Below the pieces are notes generated by a model, which ran no database searches, was not told the DNA's origin, and saw only the letters and a program-made list of their open reading frames with translations. A program made the translations under genes and the position numbers. A stretch of 64,000 bases of DNA from Buddleja alternifolia (taxonomy: Eukaryota > Streptophyta > Magnoliopsida > Lamiales > Scrophulariaceae), in the NCBI GenBank assembly GCA_019426215.1, contig CM033405.1, forward strand, positions 6,921,001-6,985,000, read 5' to 3'. Shown here in pieces: positions 22,760 to 35,379 of the stretch (the first letter of the stretch is position 1; every line of letters begins with the position of its first letter).

Positions 22760-25680
22760 TAACGTGACACTAGTCTTGTGCAAACATTTGAATCTACACG
22801 TCAATAAATGGAAGCCTAAATAGAGTAAACTTTGTTTGGGCTCATGACCAATGACCATAGATGAATAGATGTTAATAGTTCTCTATTAGTGGTATTCCCT
22901 CTTCAACATTCTCAGCCTCTATAAAGAATTTAATTTTTGCCCATGTCAATTAGCCATGTGAAAATCCATTTGTCATGGTCAAATTGATTGACAACGACTT
23001 CGCCTCGGCTCTAGTCGTGGTATCTGTAAGTGTGACCAAAAATTGCCCACGACTTATAGCCATTGTCAAAATTCTGTTGATTGCAGCAGACCATGATTTT
23101 TTATCCATGTAAAAAAGTGCTAGACTACCATTTCTTCCAATATGACTAGGTAGAGCTTGAAATAGTTAGCATTCTTTTCCATCACGGCTGACGTCAATGT
23201 GGCAATATGAAATGTCTACCATGACCAATTCAGCCATGGGTTTAGGTTTATAGACCACAAATTCAAACCACGATGTATATTTTCATTGTCAATACTTAAA
23301 TTTTTTGTAGAAAACCCATAAAAATTAGATTCATGATGCTCTTTAATCATGTTTCGATTAAATATTATGTTGTTTTTCAATCAAACATCTTCATGTTGAT
23401 GTTCATTTGTCTTCAAAATGACATGATTGAGCTCCTATTCTAAGATTTTGAGTTGCCCCGCAAGTTTTGATAAAAGTTCTCAAAGCAATAGATTGAAAAT
23501 CATTGATCACTAACGCAGTCCATCAACATTTGGATGGAAATTTCACATGGGACTCACTTTCAAATTTTTTAGGACTTATGGGCGTTAAGATTATGCCCTC
23601 AGATGTCATAGATGATAGAATAATAGGGCATCTCACTTGTAATAAACTTATTATCTTATATTAATAAAATACATTGTTTTGTTTTTACTTAAATCTTATT
23701 TGTATTTATAAGTAGTGTAAAATGTTTGGTCCCTGTATTCAGTGCAATCTCTCTACTTCCTATGGGATAGAAAGATAGGCACTAGAGAGATTGATCTTGA
23801 TTAATTAAACAAGTTCGCAAGTGATATGAAGTCTTTAATGGACAAATAAAGATTAGGAATACTTGTACAATTTGAGCTTTGACATGGGAGTGTCAGTCAA
23901 ACACCATGTGATGATGGGAGCTTAAAGTTGTAGGCACGTCAGTTGAATTGATATGCTCTAACACGACTCGCATCGGTTATGTCACATATGTATTTACTCT
24001 GTGACTGTCATGACAAAACTAATTATTCGTTATAAAAATAGGTGAACCTTTGACTTGAAGTATCAGGCTGAAGTTACACTTGTGACGTCAAGTCTGTCAC
24101 TAGAGTAGTTAGACCCAATTCGCCCGTTGGTGGGGTCGATCTCAAAATGCGGCTTAATGGGCAAGTGGTAGTCTTAACTGATAATTAACATGTGAGTTGT
24201 TCTCTCATAAGTGAATGAGAAAGTATCCTATGTGATTATAAATAATGGAGATCAAAGTCTTTGGCCAAAACAATGAAGACGATTGTGCAAGGCACTAAAT
24301 CGTGCTCAATGATCTCGTATTATTATAATTAATACATATGATCAAGTTCAGTGAGTTTGACATCACCATGACTCTCACTTGATTGGGACACGTGAACAAA
24401 GGGTTTATACGTATACGGAATTTACGATTGGAAGATTGTAGAATGATCCATTCATTCGATTTCGTTTGGGCTACGAAGTGAGCCACGTGACTGACTAGAT
24501 GTTACCCACTTCCTTTGAATTTCTCTCATTGCCAAACGAAACGAGCCTAAAGAGTAGATGATTGATAAAGAAAAAATAAAAGAATTTTTCTATTTTATTC
24601 TAGGAGATTTAATTTATGGGATAAATTAAATAAGATTAATTAATTGCTCATTAGATGAGATAATTAATTATAAAAATAAGATTAATTATTAATTAATTTC
24701 TGAAAAAAATAAATGAATGAATTTATCTAATTGATTTAGTTATTTAATTAATTAATTTATTTATTGGATATAATAAATAATTAATTAAAATCTAATAAAT
24801 AATTAATTAAATAATGGATAATAGATAATTAATTTAAACAAGAGACAAGTCGAGCCAAATAAGAGGGTCCATATGGATGCCTCATATGGGTGGTTGGGCG
24901 TCCATTAGGATGCCCAACTTGGACTCTTGCCTCTTGTCTTGGTCAACAAGTCAAGTGATATAAAATACATCACTTTAAGACTTTTGACCTAGATGAATTC
25001 ATAATCCACAGAACTCTCCTATAAAAGAAAAAGAAAACTCATCCCTCTCTCCTAGCAACTAGCCGTCGGTCATCAAGGAGAAAAGATAAGATTTTTCTGT
25101 CAATCAATCTGCGTGATTATTTAGAGACACCGTATTTTCATTGTCCGGATCAAAATTCAAGAAAGTTTCAAGGAATTCATGAAGAGTGGATAGCACGAGG
25201 ATTGAAGACTTAGAGGCTTCAACCATTCGAATTTTTGAAGGAGGATTGAGTTCTCCAACCATTTTGCTTCAACAGGTACGTTTTAGTTCGTTTTAGCGAA
25301 TTCATGATTCAATATGCAAGTTGAGAAAACACTGTGGGTATTTTAAACCTTCCGCTGTGTAATTTTTCGTGAAACCCAACAATGTGACCAAATGTGGTAC
25401 ACATATAAAAAATGGGATCGAAATTGAAATATGTCGAACTTATTGGACGAAAACTGCAATTTTCCCGAATGAATCTAAATGAGTGTGTCAATTCAACTCC
25501 TTTGGACCAGACACTTACCAATTTTTCTTTATCACATCTTCCTTTTTCTAGTCACCGCCACCGCCACCTAACTTAACACAAAGTGGCCACAAATTTGAGC
25601 ACCAAAACCGTCACCTCACTTTCCCTCCAACTTTGTTTCTTGGTTTATTAATTTTTCTTGTGGAGTAAACCAATAATATA
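22760..25680. other. Non-coding; possible solo LTR or leader ending near 25290
   Basis: 22.9-23.3 kb holds repeated CCATGACCA/CCACGAC motifs and ends near TTTTTTGTAG, perhaps another CACTA-like end. 24.6-24.84 kb is dense in TTAATTAATTAA palindromes. A plus-strand TATAAAAG at about 25021 followed by a pyrimidine-rich leader looks like an LTR promoter and R region, but I could not find the partner LTR. No coding domain seen. Confidence 0.35.
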
Positions 25681-25784
25681 TTTCAACCATGGTCGTTTAC
25701 ATACAGGTTGTTTAACGTACTTACTACTAAAATCAATCGCATTGGCAAAAGTTGTAACAGAAAACTGAGTGTTCCAAATAAACG

Positions 25785-26186
25785 AAAAATTGGATTTCTC
25801 GTCCCATAACTTTGTTCAAGTTCAATTTTAGTTCTATTCATTACGAATTTCTCATATATACTCTTATAACTTTCAAAATATCTCATATCTAGTACCAACT
25901 GAAGTTTTCATCCAAAATTTAACGGTCAACTTCGTTAGTAAACCTTTTGAGTGAGTTTTTGGGAAGAATTCCACTCAAACACGGATTATATTAAATATCA
26001 TGATATTTTTATTTAATATTACGTGTCACTCACGCACAAAATCGTCCATAAATTCCGGTCAAAAGTTGACTGTTAATGGGAGACATTTTGGAAGTTACCA
26101 GAATAAATGTGAGAAATTCATAACGAATGAGACCAAAATTAAACTTGAGCAAATTATAGGATGAAAAATGTAATTTTCCCTTGGAC
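25785..26186. mobile_element. Mutator-like MITE copy
   Basis: Two arms of about 180 bp in inverted order: the left contains CGTCCCATAACTTTGTTCAAG, the right reversed contains CATCCTATAATTTGCTCAAG. The centre holds the ACGTGTCACTCACGCAC motif of this family. The right arm ends GTAATTTTCCC. It lies just 3' of ankyrin exon 2. Target duplication not resolved. Confidence 0.6.
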
Positions 26187-26463
26187 CTTTTTCCGTAACG
26201 CTTAAGACTTACCATTGTATATATATCGTTCCCAGAAGCTAAAACTATGCCCACTGCGGAAAGCACTACTCTTTCCAGCCATTGTCATCAAAGCAGACTC
26301 ATACATGTGGTTGTAACACAATGTAGCCAAATAGGGATACTTGTTGACCAAGTCCAACGCCAGATCTGCATTGATCGCACAATTTTATTTCAGAGACTAA
26401 TGAATGTAACAAAGATTAACTGGCCTCTTTTCTAATGGGTACGGTTGTTTGAAATTTATGTCA

Positions 26464-26700
26464 TACTACAACAAAACAATATTGATGACAAAATTTGAAG
26501 TAATAATGAACATTAAAATTTTAATTAGATATATATAATGAGTGATAATAATTTTTGTTTTGTCTAAATAAATATTTTTAGTGACGAAAGTTACTTTTTC
26601 TTGAAAGATGACAAAAGTTTCTTTGCAGTTATCACAATGAACATTACTGACACATGTATAATGACAACACAAATAAAATGACAATTATAATTTTTGTTAC
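26464..26700. mobile_element. CACTA-like MITE in ankyrin intron 1
   Basis: Starts TACTACAACAAAACAATATT. It shares the internal ATATATAATGAGTGAnAATAATTTTTG stretch with 15086, 32105 and 32398 copies. A further diverged piece lies at 27025-27200 (CACTACAATAGAAATTAATAG). Confidence 0.5.
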
Positions 26701-26799
26701 ATGTCATAATTTTTTATATATTCTCTACTTTTCAAGTAATTTGTATAAAAATGTCATGCATGATTTTAAAATTAAATGAAAAAAAAATGCCACCTAAGC

Positions 26800-27012
26800 T
26801 GATTTGGTTGGAAAATCAAATATCCCCAAAATCGGGGGGTCACTTGCGAGGCACGTAACTTATTTTCAGCTAAATTAAAATTTTCTAGTGAAAATTAGAC
26901 TCAATTCGCTAGTTTTACGAAGCTCCAATACTTAAATTGTCAGTGGCTAAAACTATAAGACTATTTTTGCCACCACATATAATTATGAGATTAAATTTGT
27001 AATTTTCCGCAT
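26800..27012. repeat. Dispersed repeat, related to 48770-48935
   Basis: Shared landmarks: GGAAAATCAAA..CCCCAAA near the left, and CCACATATAATTATGAGA-TTAAATTTG followed by AATTTTcC at the right. Non-coding; probably an old MITE. Confidence 0.5.
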
Positions 27013-28059
27013 TAGTCTATCACTAGATTCACTACAATAGAAATTAATAGTAATTAATGACTAAATATTAAGTGATAATATTAAAATTGTCACTAGTATT
27101 AAGTGACTATTTATTGGTTTTGCCACAATAATGATTTTCACAAGATTAGTAGCGTCAACAACTGTGTGAAAATTAGTGGCATATATAATGTAACAACACA
27201 ATTATAATTTGAGCCGTATTATATGGTATTATAAACACTACACGCTGTGATTCGTTAAAATATATAGATTAAATCATATATAACTCCCTAAAAGTAAAGC
27301 ATCTTGGCCTTGAAAAAAAAAGTTCTTTTTGCAACAAATAGGTAAGTTAACGGTATTGCATACATAATTCACGATTAATCTTTTAGTGGTGGAACCAAAA
27401 ATACAAAAAAGTACTAAAATATAATATCAAACTTAGTAATTTTAGAAAACCTTAAATGAAGAGTTAACGGCCACATGCAGCGTGACCTTCACGTGGCCTT
27501 TTCTGTAGAAAGCTTGAAAACGACACTATTTTTACAAAAAAATAATTAAAGACAGTTAATGTACTTACCAAGAAAATCTGCTATAATGATAGATATCAGA
27601 AGATCAAGACCAACTTCTCCTTCATAAGGGGCTGGCTCCTTAGTCACAGATAAAAAATAGACAAGTACGTGTCTGTTGCCAATTCGAGCAGCTTCGTGTA
27701 CCGGATAATGATTTCGATTATCCGCAATATAGAGCAAATCTGGATTTCTATTAATAAGAATATTAGCAATCTCTATGTTTCCAGCCGTTGCAGTAGCATG
27801 CAAGGCAGTGTTTCCAAGATGATCCTCATAGGCCAATGATGCATTTGGCATAAAGTCCGCCAGTTTAGCGACGAAATTGTTTGCATTCTTTGCCCGGACT
27901 GCAATGTGGGGTGCTGTTTCGAAGCTGGGATTTATACGGGCTGTAGCGGCGTGATTGTCATTCATTAGGACTCTCTCAGCCATATTCCAGTCACCCCTCA
28001 ATGCAGCTCTGTATAGATCCAAGTATTGAGTTAGAATTATTATTCGCATATTCATCAAC

Positions 28060-30060
28060 GAAATCTCTTTCTAAGCTCTTATTTTATATTTTAGCATTTT
28101 TCAGCGGATAAACGTAATATTCTGACGGGATTCCATTACATGTGACCCCTTTAAGGATAACAATGACATTTTATCAGTTGCAACAATATTTTCTTTTGGT
28201 TTACTATTTTGATGAATTGGATAATTCAAACTGTCATTTCAATTTAAATGGGTATATATTGTGAACCCTAGGGCCATAAAATTTTATTTTTACCATTAGA
28301 AGGGTGGGCAATGTATGTAATGCGATTCCAGCCAATATTCCACCGAGAAATTCTAAAAGTATAAAATTTTATAAAAACTCTTGTACTTGAAATAAGAAAG
28401 TGTAAATAAAACAAAGTTTATATAAAAAAGTGTAAAAACGAGTGTAATTCAAATAAAAAAGTGTAAAAAAAAATGTTTATATAAAAAAGTGTAAAAACCC
28501 GAAAAGTGTGAGTGTGTTACATTTATTATGCCTAAATATTTAATGCTTGTTTTAACGAAAAATTGAGTATTTGAGTTACGTAGAGGGAAAATCAGATTTC
28601 GGATTCTTCAATGTATAAGTTTTTTTTTTCTTTTTTTCTGTAAATGAATGCAGTTGCCTCATCGTTAATTTAGAGCTTCATCGTTTTCAATCTCATTAAT
28701 TCTACAATCAAAGAGGAAAGCAGGAAACCAAAAAAATTAAGGAATTCATCTGAGTAACAAAAATCCGTGAAAGAATATTGAGCATATTAAGCTATTAAGA
28801 GAAGACGATAGAAAAATGGAATTCGTCTTCTCAATCTTCTCATGAAGGTTGCCACTAAGGTTCTTGACTCCGACGTCTAGATGAACCTCTAATTTGATTA
28901 TTATGAAATCTTATTTTTTAAGAGAAGAAAATGTCCAAAGATGAAAGCAACCTCCAATAATGATTTTGTTTGCATAGATTCATTCATATTTGATTTGGCC
29001 AAAAAAAAAAAAACTAAATACAGTAACCCATTAATTTTTTTTATGTTTTTACATTTTTTTATATGAATTTTTTTTGTTTACACTTTCTTATCTAAACTAC
29101 ATTAATTTTTACAAAATTTTATATTTTACCATTTTCCGACAGAAGAGGAGGAAAATCCCGTCGGGATTCCATCACATGTGACCCATTTAAGAATAAGCAT
29201 AACATTTTATCAGTTGAAATGATTTTTTCTTGTGATTTCACTATTTTGAATTATATAATTTAGAATCTCATTTCAACTTAAAAGGGTAAATATAATCGAT
29301 CACATGGGCCAAAAAAAAAAATTTACCCATAAAAAGTTCACATGAAATGTGTATAAATTCCGACAAATACTCCGTCAAAACATGCTAAAAGTATAAAATT
29401 TTGTTAAAACACGTATAGTTCAGATAATAAAGTGTAAACAGAAAAGGATATACATAAAAAAGTGTAAAAATCCATGTAGTACAAATAAGAAAGTGTAAAG
29501 AAAAAAAGTTTATATAAATAGTGTAAAAACACGAAAAGTTTTGATGGGTTATTGTTTTTATCCCAAAAATATATATGTATTTGGGGTAAAAATTATTATC
29601 CACCTGAACTTTGCTTATTTTTATACTTTTTTACCTAACTATTTTTCGTTACACTTTTTTATCTTAACTCCGAGGGTTTTACACTTTTCTATCTATTAGC
29701 AGATTCCGGCAAAATATTCCAACCACATTTCAGTACATATGGTGGAGTTAGATAAAAAAGTGTAAAAAGCACAAAGTTTTGATAAAAAAGTGTAAACAAA
29801 AAATAGTTTGGATAAAAATGTGTTAAAAAAATGATTGTTTAAACTCCAGTCTGGCGGAATATTCCGTCAGAATATGCCAATAGATAGGAAAGTGTAAAAA
29901 TCGTGGAGTTGAGATAAAAAGGTGTAACAAAAAATAATTTAGATAAAAAAGTGTTAAAACAGGCAAAGTTCGGGTGGATTATTATTTTTACCCCTATGTA
30001 ATTTATGCAATTTTCTCCCAGTTCCAGAACCATGGATTATTAAATCCGATTCTACAAATC
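28060..30060. other. Non-coding part of duplication copy A
   Basis: Contains many AnATAAnAAAGTGTAAA repeats (28.38-28.50, 29.40-29.54, 29.74-29.95 kb), poly-A and poly-T runs and no coding domain. Confidence 0.6.
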
Positions 30061-30065
30061 ACTTA

Positions 30066-30600
30066 TTCACTGTGAAGAGGATGAACATTACCCCCCCCCC
30101 CCCAAACCCACACACATACATAATCACACATACACACATACATATACAGACACACACATATCTAATATGTATATATATATATATACACACACAAAATTAT
30201 ATAATATATTATATATAAAAATAACAAAAAAAAAATCACTGTTCATCGTCTTCACTGTAAAGATGATGAACAATGACCAAATTTCCCCCCCAACACACAC
30301 AGTGATACATACACACACATACATATATAGAGACACACACAAACATATATAATATGTATACATATATACACAAAAGATTATATAATATATAAAAATAACA
30401 AACAAAAAAAAATTCTCTGTTCATCGTCTTCACTGTGAAGACGATGAATAGTGACAAGATTTCCCCCCCAACACACACAGAGTCATACATACATATATAA
30501 TATGTATATATAAACACAAAATTATATAATATATTATATATAAAAATAACCAAAAAAAAATCACTGTTCATCTTCTTCACTGTGAAGACGATGAACAGTC
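30066..30600. repeat. Tandem 145-180 bp repeat with 39 bp palindromes
   Basis: Each unit has a near-perfect inverted repeat, CACTGTTCATCGTCTTCAC, one T, then its complement, at 30238-30275, 30415-30453 and 30562-30599. A half copy lies at 30066-30088. Between them are C-runs, CACACA/TATATA tracts and poly-A. It may be a chain of joined MITE ends. Confidence 0.8.
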
Positions 30601-30689
30601 AACGTTTGGAAAAAAAATTAATTTTTTTCTTTATTTATATATATATATATATATACTTATAAAAAACAAAAAAAAAACAAAAATTGGCC

Positions 30690-30850
30690 TTTAACTAACG
30701 GACACGTGCCTTCTCTGTTAAAAATTGACGGATGGGATCAACATTGAGATTTTTTGTAAGATATGAGACTCAATGTGATATTTTTGTAACGAATGAGACC
30801 AAAATTGAATTCGGGCAAAGTTATAGGACGTAAAGTGCAATTTTTCTTAT
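30690..30850. mobile_element. Half copy of the Mutator-like MITE
   Basis: Only the right arm is present (ACGGATGGGATCAAC to GTGCAATTTTTC), 30 bp before a complete copy. Confidence 0.5.
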
Positions 30851-30878
30851 ATTTTGTATTGATATACTTGCAAAAGAG

Positions 30879-31719
30879 GGGAAAATTGCACTTCACGTCT
30901 AACTTTCCTCAAATTCAATTTTGGTGTCGCTCGTTACCCAAATCTCACATTGCATCTCATATCTTTAAAAAATTCTCACATTTGGTCCGGGAAAATTGCA
31001 ATTTTCGTCTCGTAAGTTGCCCACTTTTCGATTTTGGTCCCATTGGATAGGTATGTGCCACATTTAGTCTCATAAGTCAAATAAAATCTCAATATTGATC
31101 CCATGGGCAATCTGATTTTCCATCTTTTGTAAGCCAATTTTCCAGCTCATTTCAGTCCAAGACGTGTATTTTTCCCTCTAATTACTATTCCTAACTGAAG
31201 TGTGCAATGCATGCCCCTTGTTCCATTTAATTTTAGATGACAACTTGCCCATGTGACCAACATTGATATTTTATTTGACTTATGGGACTAAATGTAGCAC
31301 ATCCCAATCCAATGGGACCAAAATTGAAATGTGATCAACTTACGGGATGAATTGCCATTTTCCCCATTTGGTCCCATCCATCCATTTCCTTCTATTTTTA
31401 ACGGTCAACTACGTTGGTCAATCCTTTGACCAATTTTTTGGGGAAGAATTCGTACATAAATGCACTCACACATATATTACATTCATTATTACGATGTTTC
31501 TATTCAACATTACGTGTCACTAATGCACAAAATCACCCAAAAGAAATCGGTCAAAGGGTTGACTAACGGAGTTGACCGTTAGAAATAGATAGAAAAGGAC
31601 GGATGGGACCAAATGTGAGACATTTTGAAAGTTATAGGACTAAATGTGAGAAATTTGTAACGAATGAGATCAAAATTGAATTCGGGGAAAGTCATGGGAT
31701 GTGAAGTGCAATTTTCCCT
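30879..31719. mobile_element. Mutator-like MITE, outer element of a nest
   Basis: Ends GGGAAAATTGCACTTCACG and, reversed, AGGGAAAATTGCACTTCACA. Flanks GCAAAAGAG (30870-30878) and GTAAAAGAG (31720-31728) form a 9 bp duplication with one mismatch. Without the inner insertion it is about 455 bp, close to the 457 bp copy at 15358. Confidence 0.8.
30989..31365. mobile_element. Mutator-like MITE, inner element of a nest
   Basis: 377 bp, ends GGGAAAATTGCAATTTTCG and, reversed, GGGGAAAATGGCAATTCATC. A perfect 9 bp duplication ATTTGGTCC lies at 30980-30988 and 31366-31374. It inserted into the left arm of the outer element. Confidence 0.85.
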
Positions 31720-32104
31720 GTAAAAGAGAATGTGATAGACAATAGACACAAACACGGGGAGTGGCGAAGGACGACGAACCTGGGAGAAGGGATGGGCACT
31801 CAGCGCGGGTGATGGGGAGCGGTGGAATTGGTAAAGTGGTTTGGGAGACTTGTGAACAAAATTATGATTAAACGGAAAAATTTATTAATTATATTTTTTG
31901 GGGTGGAAAAGTTGACTGTTAATGAGAGACATTTTGGATGTTACCAGAATAAATGTGAAAAATCCATAACAAATGAGACCAAAATTAAACTTGAACAAAG
32001 TTATAGGACGAAAAATGTAATTTTCAGAGACTAATGAATGTAATAAAGATTAACTGGCCTCTTTTCTAATGGGTACGATTGATTGTTTGAAATTTACATC
32101 ATAC

Positions 32105-32300
32105 TACAATTACAAAAAATAATATTAATGATAAAATTTGAAATAACAGTACATGTTAAAATTGTCATTAAATATATATAATGAGTGACAATAATTTTTA
32201 TTTTGTCTAAATAAGAATATTTGTTGACAAACGTTACTTTATTTTTTGAAAGGGTGATAAAAGTTTATTTAAAGTTGTCACTATTGACAATTACAAAAAC
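32105..32300. mobile_element. CACTA-like MITE copy
   Basis: Starts CTACAATTACAAAAAATAAT and carries the family interior up to a GTCACTATTGACAATTAC-type end. Confidence 0.45.
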
Positions 32301-32397
32301 ATGTATAGTGACAATTTTATTTCAGAGACTAATGAATGTAATAAAGATTAACTGGCTTCTTTTCTAATGGGTACGATTGTTTGAAATTTACGTCATA

Positions 32398-32600
32398 CTA
32401 CAACAAAATAATATTGATGACAAAATTTGAAATAACAATGCACATTAAAATTTTAACTAGATATATATAACGAGTGACAATAATTTTTGCTTTGTCTAAA
32501 TAAAAAATTTTAGTGACAAAAGTTATTTTTTCTTGAATGATGATAAAAGTTTCTTTAGAGTTATCACAATAGACATTACTAACACATGTAACCACACAAT
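32398..32600. mobile_element. CACTA-like MITE copy
   Basis: Starts CTACAACAAAATAATATTG; very close to the 26464 copy, as expected from the segmental duplication. Confidence 0.5.
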
Positions 32601-33072
32601 TATAATTTTCACAAGATTAGTAGCGTCAACAACTATGTGAAAATTAGTGGCATATATAATGTAACCACACAATTATAATTGGCATATATAATGTAACCAC
32701 ACAATTATAATTTGACCCGTATTATATGGTATTATAAACACTACACGCTGTGATTCGTTAAAATATATAGATTAAATCATATATAACTCCCTAAAAGTAA
32801 AGCATCTTGGCCTTGAAAAAAAAAGTTCTTTTTGCAACAAATAGGTAAGTTAACGGTATTGCATACATAATTCACGATTAATCTTTTAGTGGTGGAACCA
32901 AAAATACAAAAAAGTACTAAAATATAATATCAAACTTAGTAATTTTAGAAAACCTTAAATGAAGAGTTAACGGCCACATGCAGCGTGACCTTCACGTGGC
33001 CTTTTCTGTAGAAAGCTTGAAAACGACACTATTTTTACAAAAAAATAATTAAATACAAGTTAAATTACTCAC

Positions 33073-33402
33073 CAAAAAAGTCTGCTATAATGATAGATAT
33101 CAGAAGATCAAGACCAGCTTCTCCTTCATAAGGGGCTGGCTCCTTAGTCACAGATAAAAAATAGACAAGTACGTGTCTGTTGCCAATTCGAGCAGCTTCG
33201 TGTACCGGATAATGATTTCGATTATCCGCAATATAGAGCAAATCTGGATTTCTATTAATAAGAATATTAGCAATCTCTATGTTTCCAGCCGTTGCAGTAG
33301 CATACAAGGCAGTCCTTCCAAGATGATCCTTATAGGCCAATGATGCATTTGGCATAAAGTCCGCCAGTTTAGCGACGAAATTGTTTGCATTCTTTGCCCG
33401 GA
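33073..33402 (-). pseudogene. Truncated duplicate of ankyrin exon 1
   Basis: Encodes NNFVAKLADFMPNASLAYKDHLGRTALYATATAGNIEIANIL to IIIADFF, nearly identical to 27569-27895. It ends at an intact donor G/GTGAGT. The 5' part of the exon, including the start and LYRAALRGDW segment, is missing at a breakpoint near 33402, where sequence matching 28183 follows directly. No matching exon 2 is found, so it is a dead duplicate. Confidence 0.8.
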
Positions 33403-35379
33403 CAACAACATTTTCTTATGGTTTCACTATTTTGAATTGTACAATTCAAACTGTCATTTTAATTTCAAAGGGTACATATAGTCAACCCAAGGGCTATGAA
33501 ATTTTATATTTACCCTTAAAAGGGTGATCATGCAATATATGTAATGCTATTCCAACGAATATTCCGCCAAGAAATGTTAAATGTATAAAATTTTGTAAAA
33601 ATGCGCGTAGTTCAGATAAAAAAGTGTAAATTAAATAAAGTTTATATTAAAAAGTGTTAAAACGAGTGTAATTCAAATAAAACAGTGTAACAAAAAAAAT
33701 TTTATATAAAAAGGTGTAAAACGTTTGAGTGGGTTACAGTTATTACCCGGAATATTCTAGCACAGACCCGGCTTGGTCGCACCCAAGTGTATTTCACAAG
33801 GAGAGTGTATTACACTTGTCATATAATTGGTAAGCTAATCTAAAAAATACACATGGGTTTGGCCGAGTCGGGAGCGGGCTAGAATTTTCTATTATTACCC
33901 CTTGAATATTTAATGGTTGTTTTAATGAACGATGTATGGACTGCTGTGGAACTGATTTGAAAGGGAAAAATTCAGTGTTTGAGTTAAATAGAGGGAAAAT
34001 CAGATTTCGGATCTTCATGATTCAAGTTTTTTTTTTTTTCTGTAAATGAATACAGTTGCATCATCGTTAGTTTAGAGCTTCATCATCGTTTTCAATCTCA
34101 TTTTCTACAATCAAAGAGGAAACCAAAAAACAAATTAAGGAATTCATGTAAATTAAATAACAAAAATCCGTCAAAGAAAATTGAGCATTTTTAGCTATTA
34201 AGAGCAGATGGTGGAAAAATCGAACTCGCCTTCTCAATCTTCTCATGGAGGTAGCCCCTAAGGTTCTTGACACCGAAGTCTAGATAAAACTTTAATTTGA
34301 TTATGTTGGAGCCTAGATAAAACTTTAAGAATAAGCATGACATTTTATAAATATGTTGAAACGATTTTTTCTTGTGGTTTCACTATTTTGAATTGTATAA
34401 TTTAAAATCTCATTTCAACTTAAAAGGTTAAATATCATGAATCACATGGGCCAAAAAAATAATTTTTACCTATAAAAGGTTCACATGAAATGTGTATAAG
34501 GGAATTTCGACGAATATTCCATCGAAAAATGCTAAAAGTACAATTTTTTGTTAAAACACGTGTAGTTCAGATAAGAAAGTGTAAAAAAAAAAAATTATAT
34601 AAAAAAAGTGTAAAAATCAATGTATATCAGATAAGAAAGTGTAAAGAAAAAATGTTTATATAAAACAGTGTAAAAATCAATGTATATCAGATAAGAAAGT
34701 GTAAAGAAAAAATGTTTATATAAAACAGTGTAAAAACACAAAAAGTTTCGATGGATTATTATTTTTACCCCAAAAAAATATATATATAACGTATGCAATT
34801 TTCTCCCACTTCCAGGACCATGGATTATTGAATCCGATTCTACAAACCCCTTATTTATTATTTTGTGCGACTCTAATTTGTATGAAAATAATGATATGAA
34901 TAAATAAAAGATACAATCTAAATTTCAACTTACAAATATATTTTTTATTAATTTACTTGTAAGTTATTATCAGTATGAATTTTCATTTGAATTCGTTTCT
35001 ACTAAGATATTTGACATGTAGTAGAAAATGTTATAGACAATAACACGGGGAGTGACAAAGGACGACAAACATGGGAGAAGGGACGGGCAGTCAGCGCGGC
35101 GATGGGGAAGAACAGTGGAATTGGGAAAGTCGTTTGGGAGACTTGTGAACAAAATTATGATTAAACAGTAAAATTTATTCAATATTTTTTTTTGGGTGAA
35201 AAGTGTCAAAAACTGTGCTTTTGGAGTGCAAAATATAACTTTTTATATTACAATTAACCCCAACGAACCGTTATTGATTGGACGGAAAAATTGACAGAGG
35301 GACCACATTTGATCATGAAGTGATAGTGTGAGGGTGACATTTGATGAGGGATGCACATAAGGTCTCAAATTGAATTAGG

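Larger units (their letters stand above)
26213..28058 (-). pseudogene. Ankyrin-repeat protein (PGG family), exons 1 and 2
   Basis: Exon 1 (28058-27569) reads QYLDLYRAALRGDWNMAERVL, then ankyrin repeats (NTALHATATAGNIEIANILINRN, HYPVHEAARIGNRHVLVYFL), and ends at a good donor G/GTAAGT. Exon 2 (26365-26213) follows an acceptor ATGCAG and reads LALDLVNKYPYLATL to GHSFSFWERYIYN with donor G/GTAAGT. The phase-1 join gives DFLDLALDLVNK, as in this family, so both splice sites look usable. The start codon is uncertain (28058 or within). Exon 2 has lost the usual ankyrin consensus (MYESALMTMAGKSS). No later exons are visible down to 15 kb; the PGG exon at 7391-8785 has the right strand and order and could be its far end. 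Likely a gene fragment. Confidence 0.65.
26060..31900. repeat. Local segmental duplication, copy A
   Basis: Blocks at 26063-26180, 26382-26590, 27120-27895, 28183-29620, 30005-30060 and 31720-31890 recur in the same order at 31907-35190. Copy A keeps the ankyrin exon and carries extra MITE insertions (30.0-31.7 kb). Confidence 0.7.
31900..35200. repeat. Local segmental duplication, copy B
   Basis: Collinear with 26063-31890. It lacks about 285 bp that correspond to 27896-28182 (the 5' half of ankyrin exon 1) and has a second copy of the GAGACTAATGAATGTAA block (32028 and 32327). A 60 bp direct repeat is seen at 34615-34735. The stretch 33403-35200 is non-coding. Confidence 0.7.

Noticed and set aside
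30124..30580. Cysteine/valine/tyrosine-rich minus-strand open frames
   Set aside because: Products of ACACACA and ATATATA tracts between palindromes.
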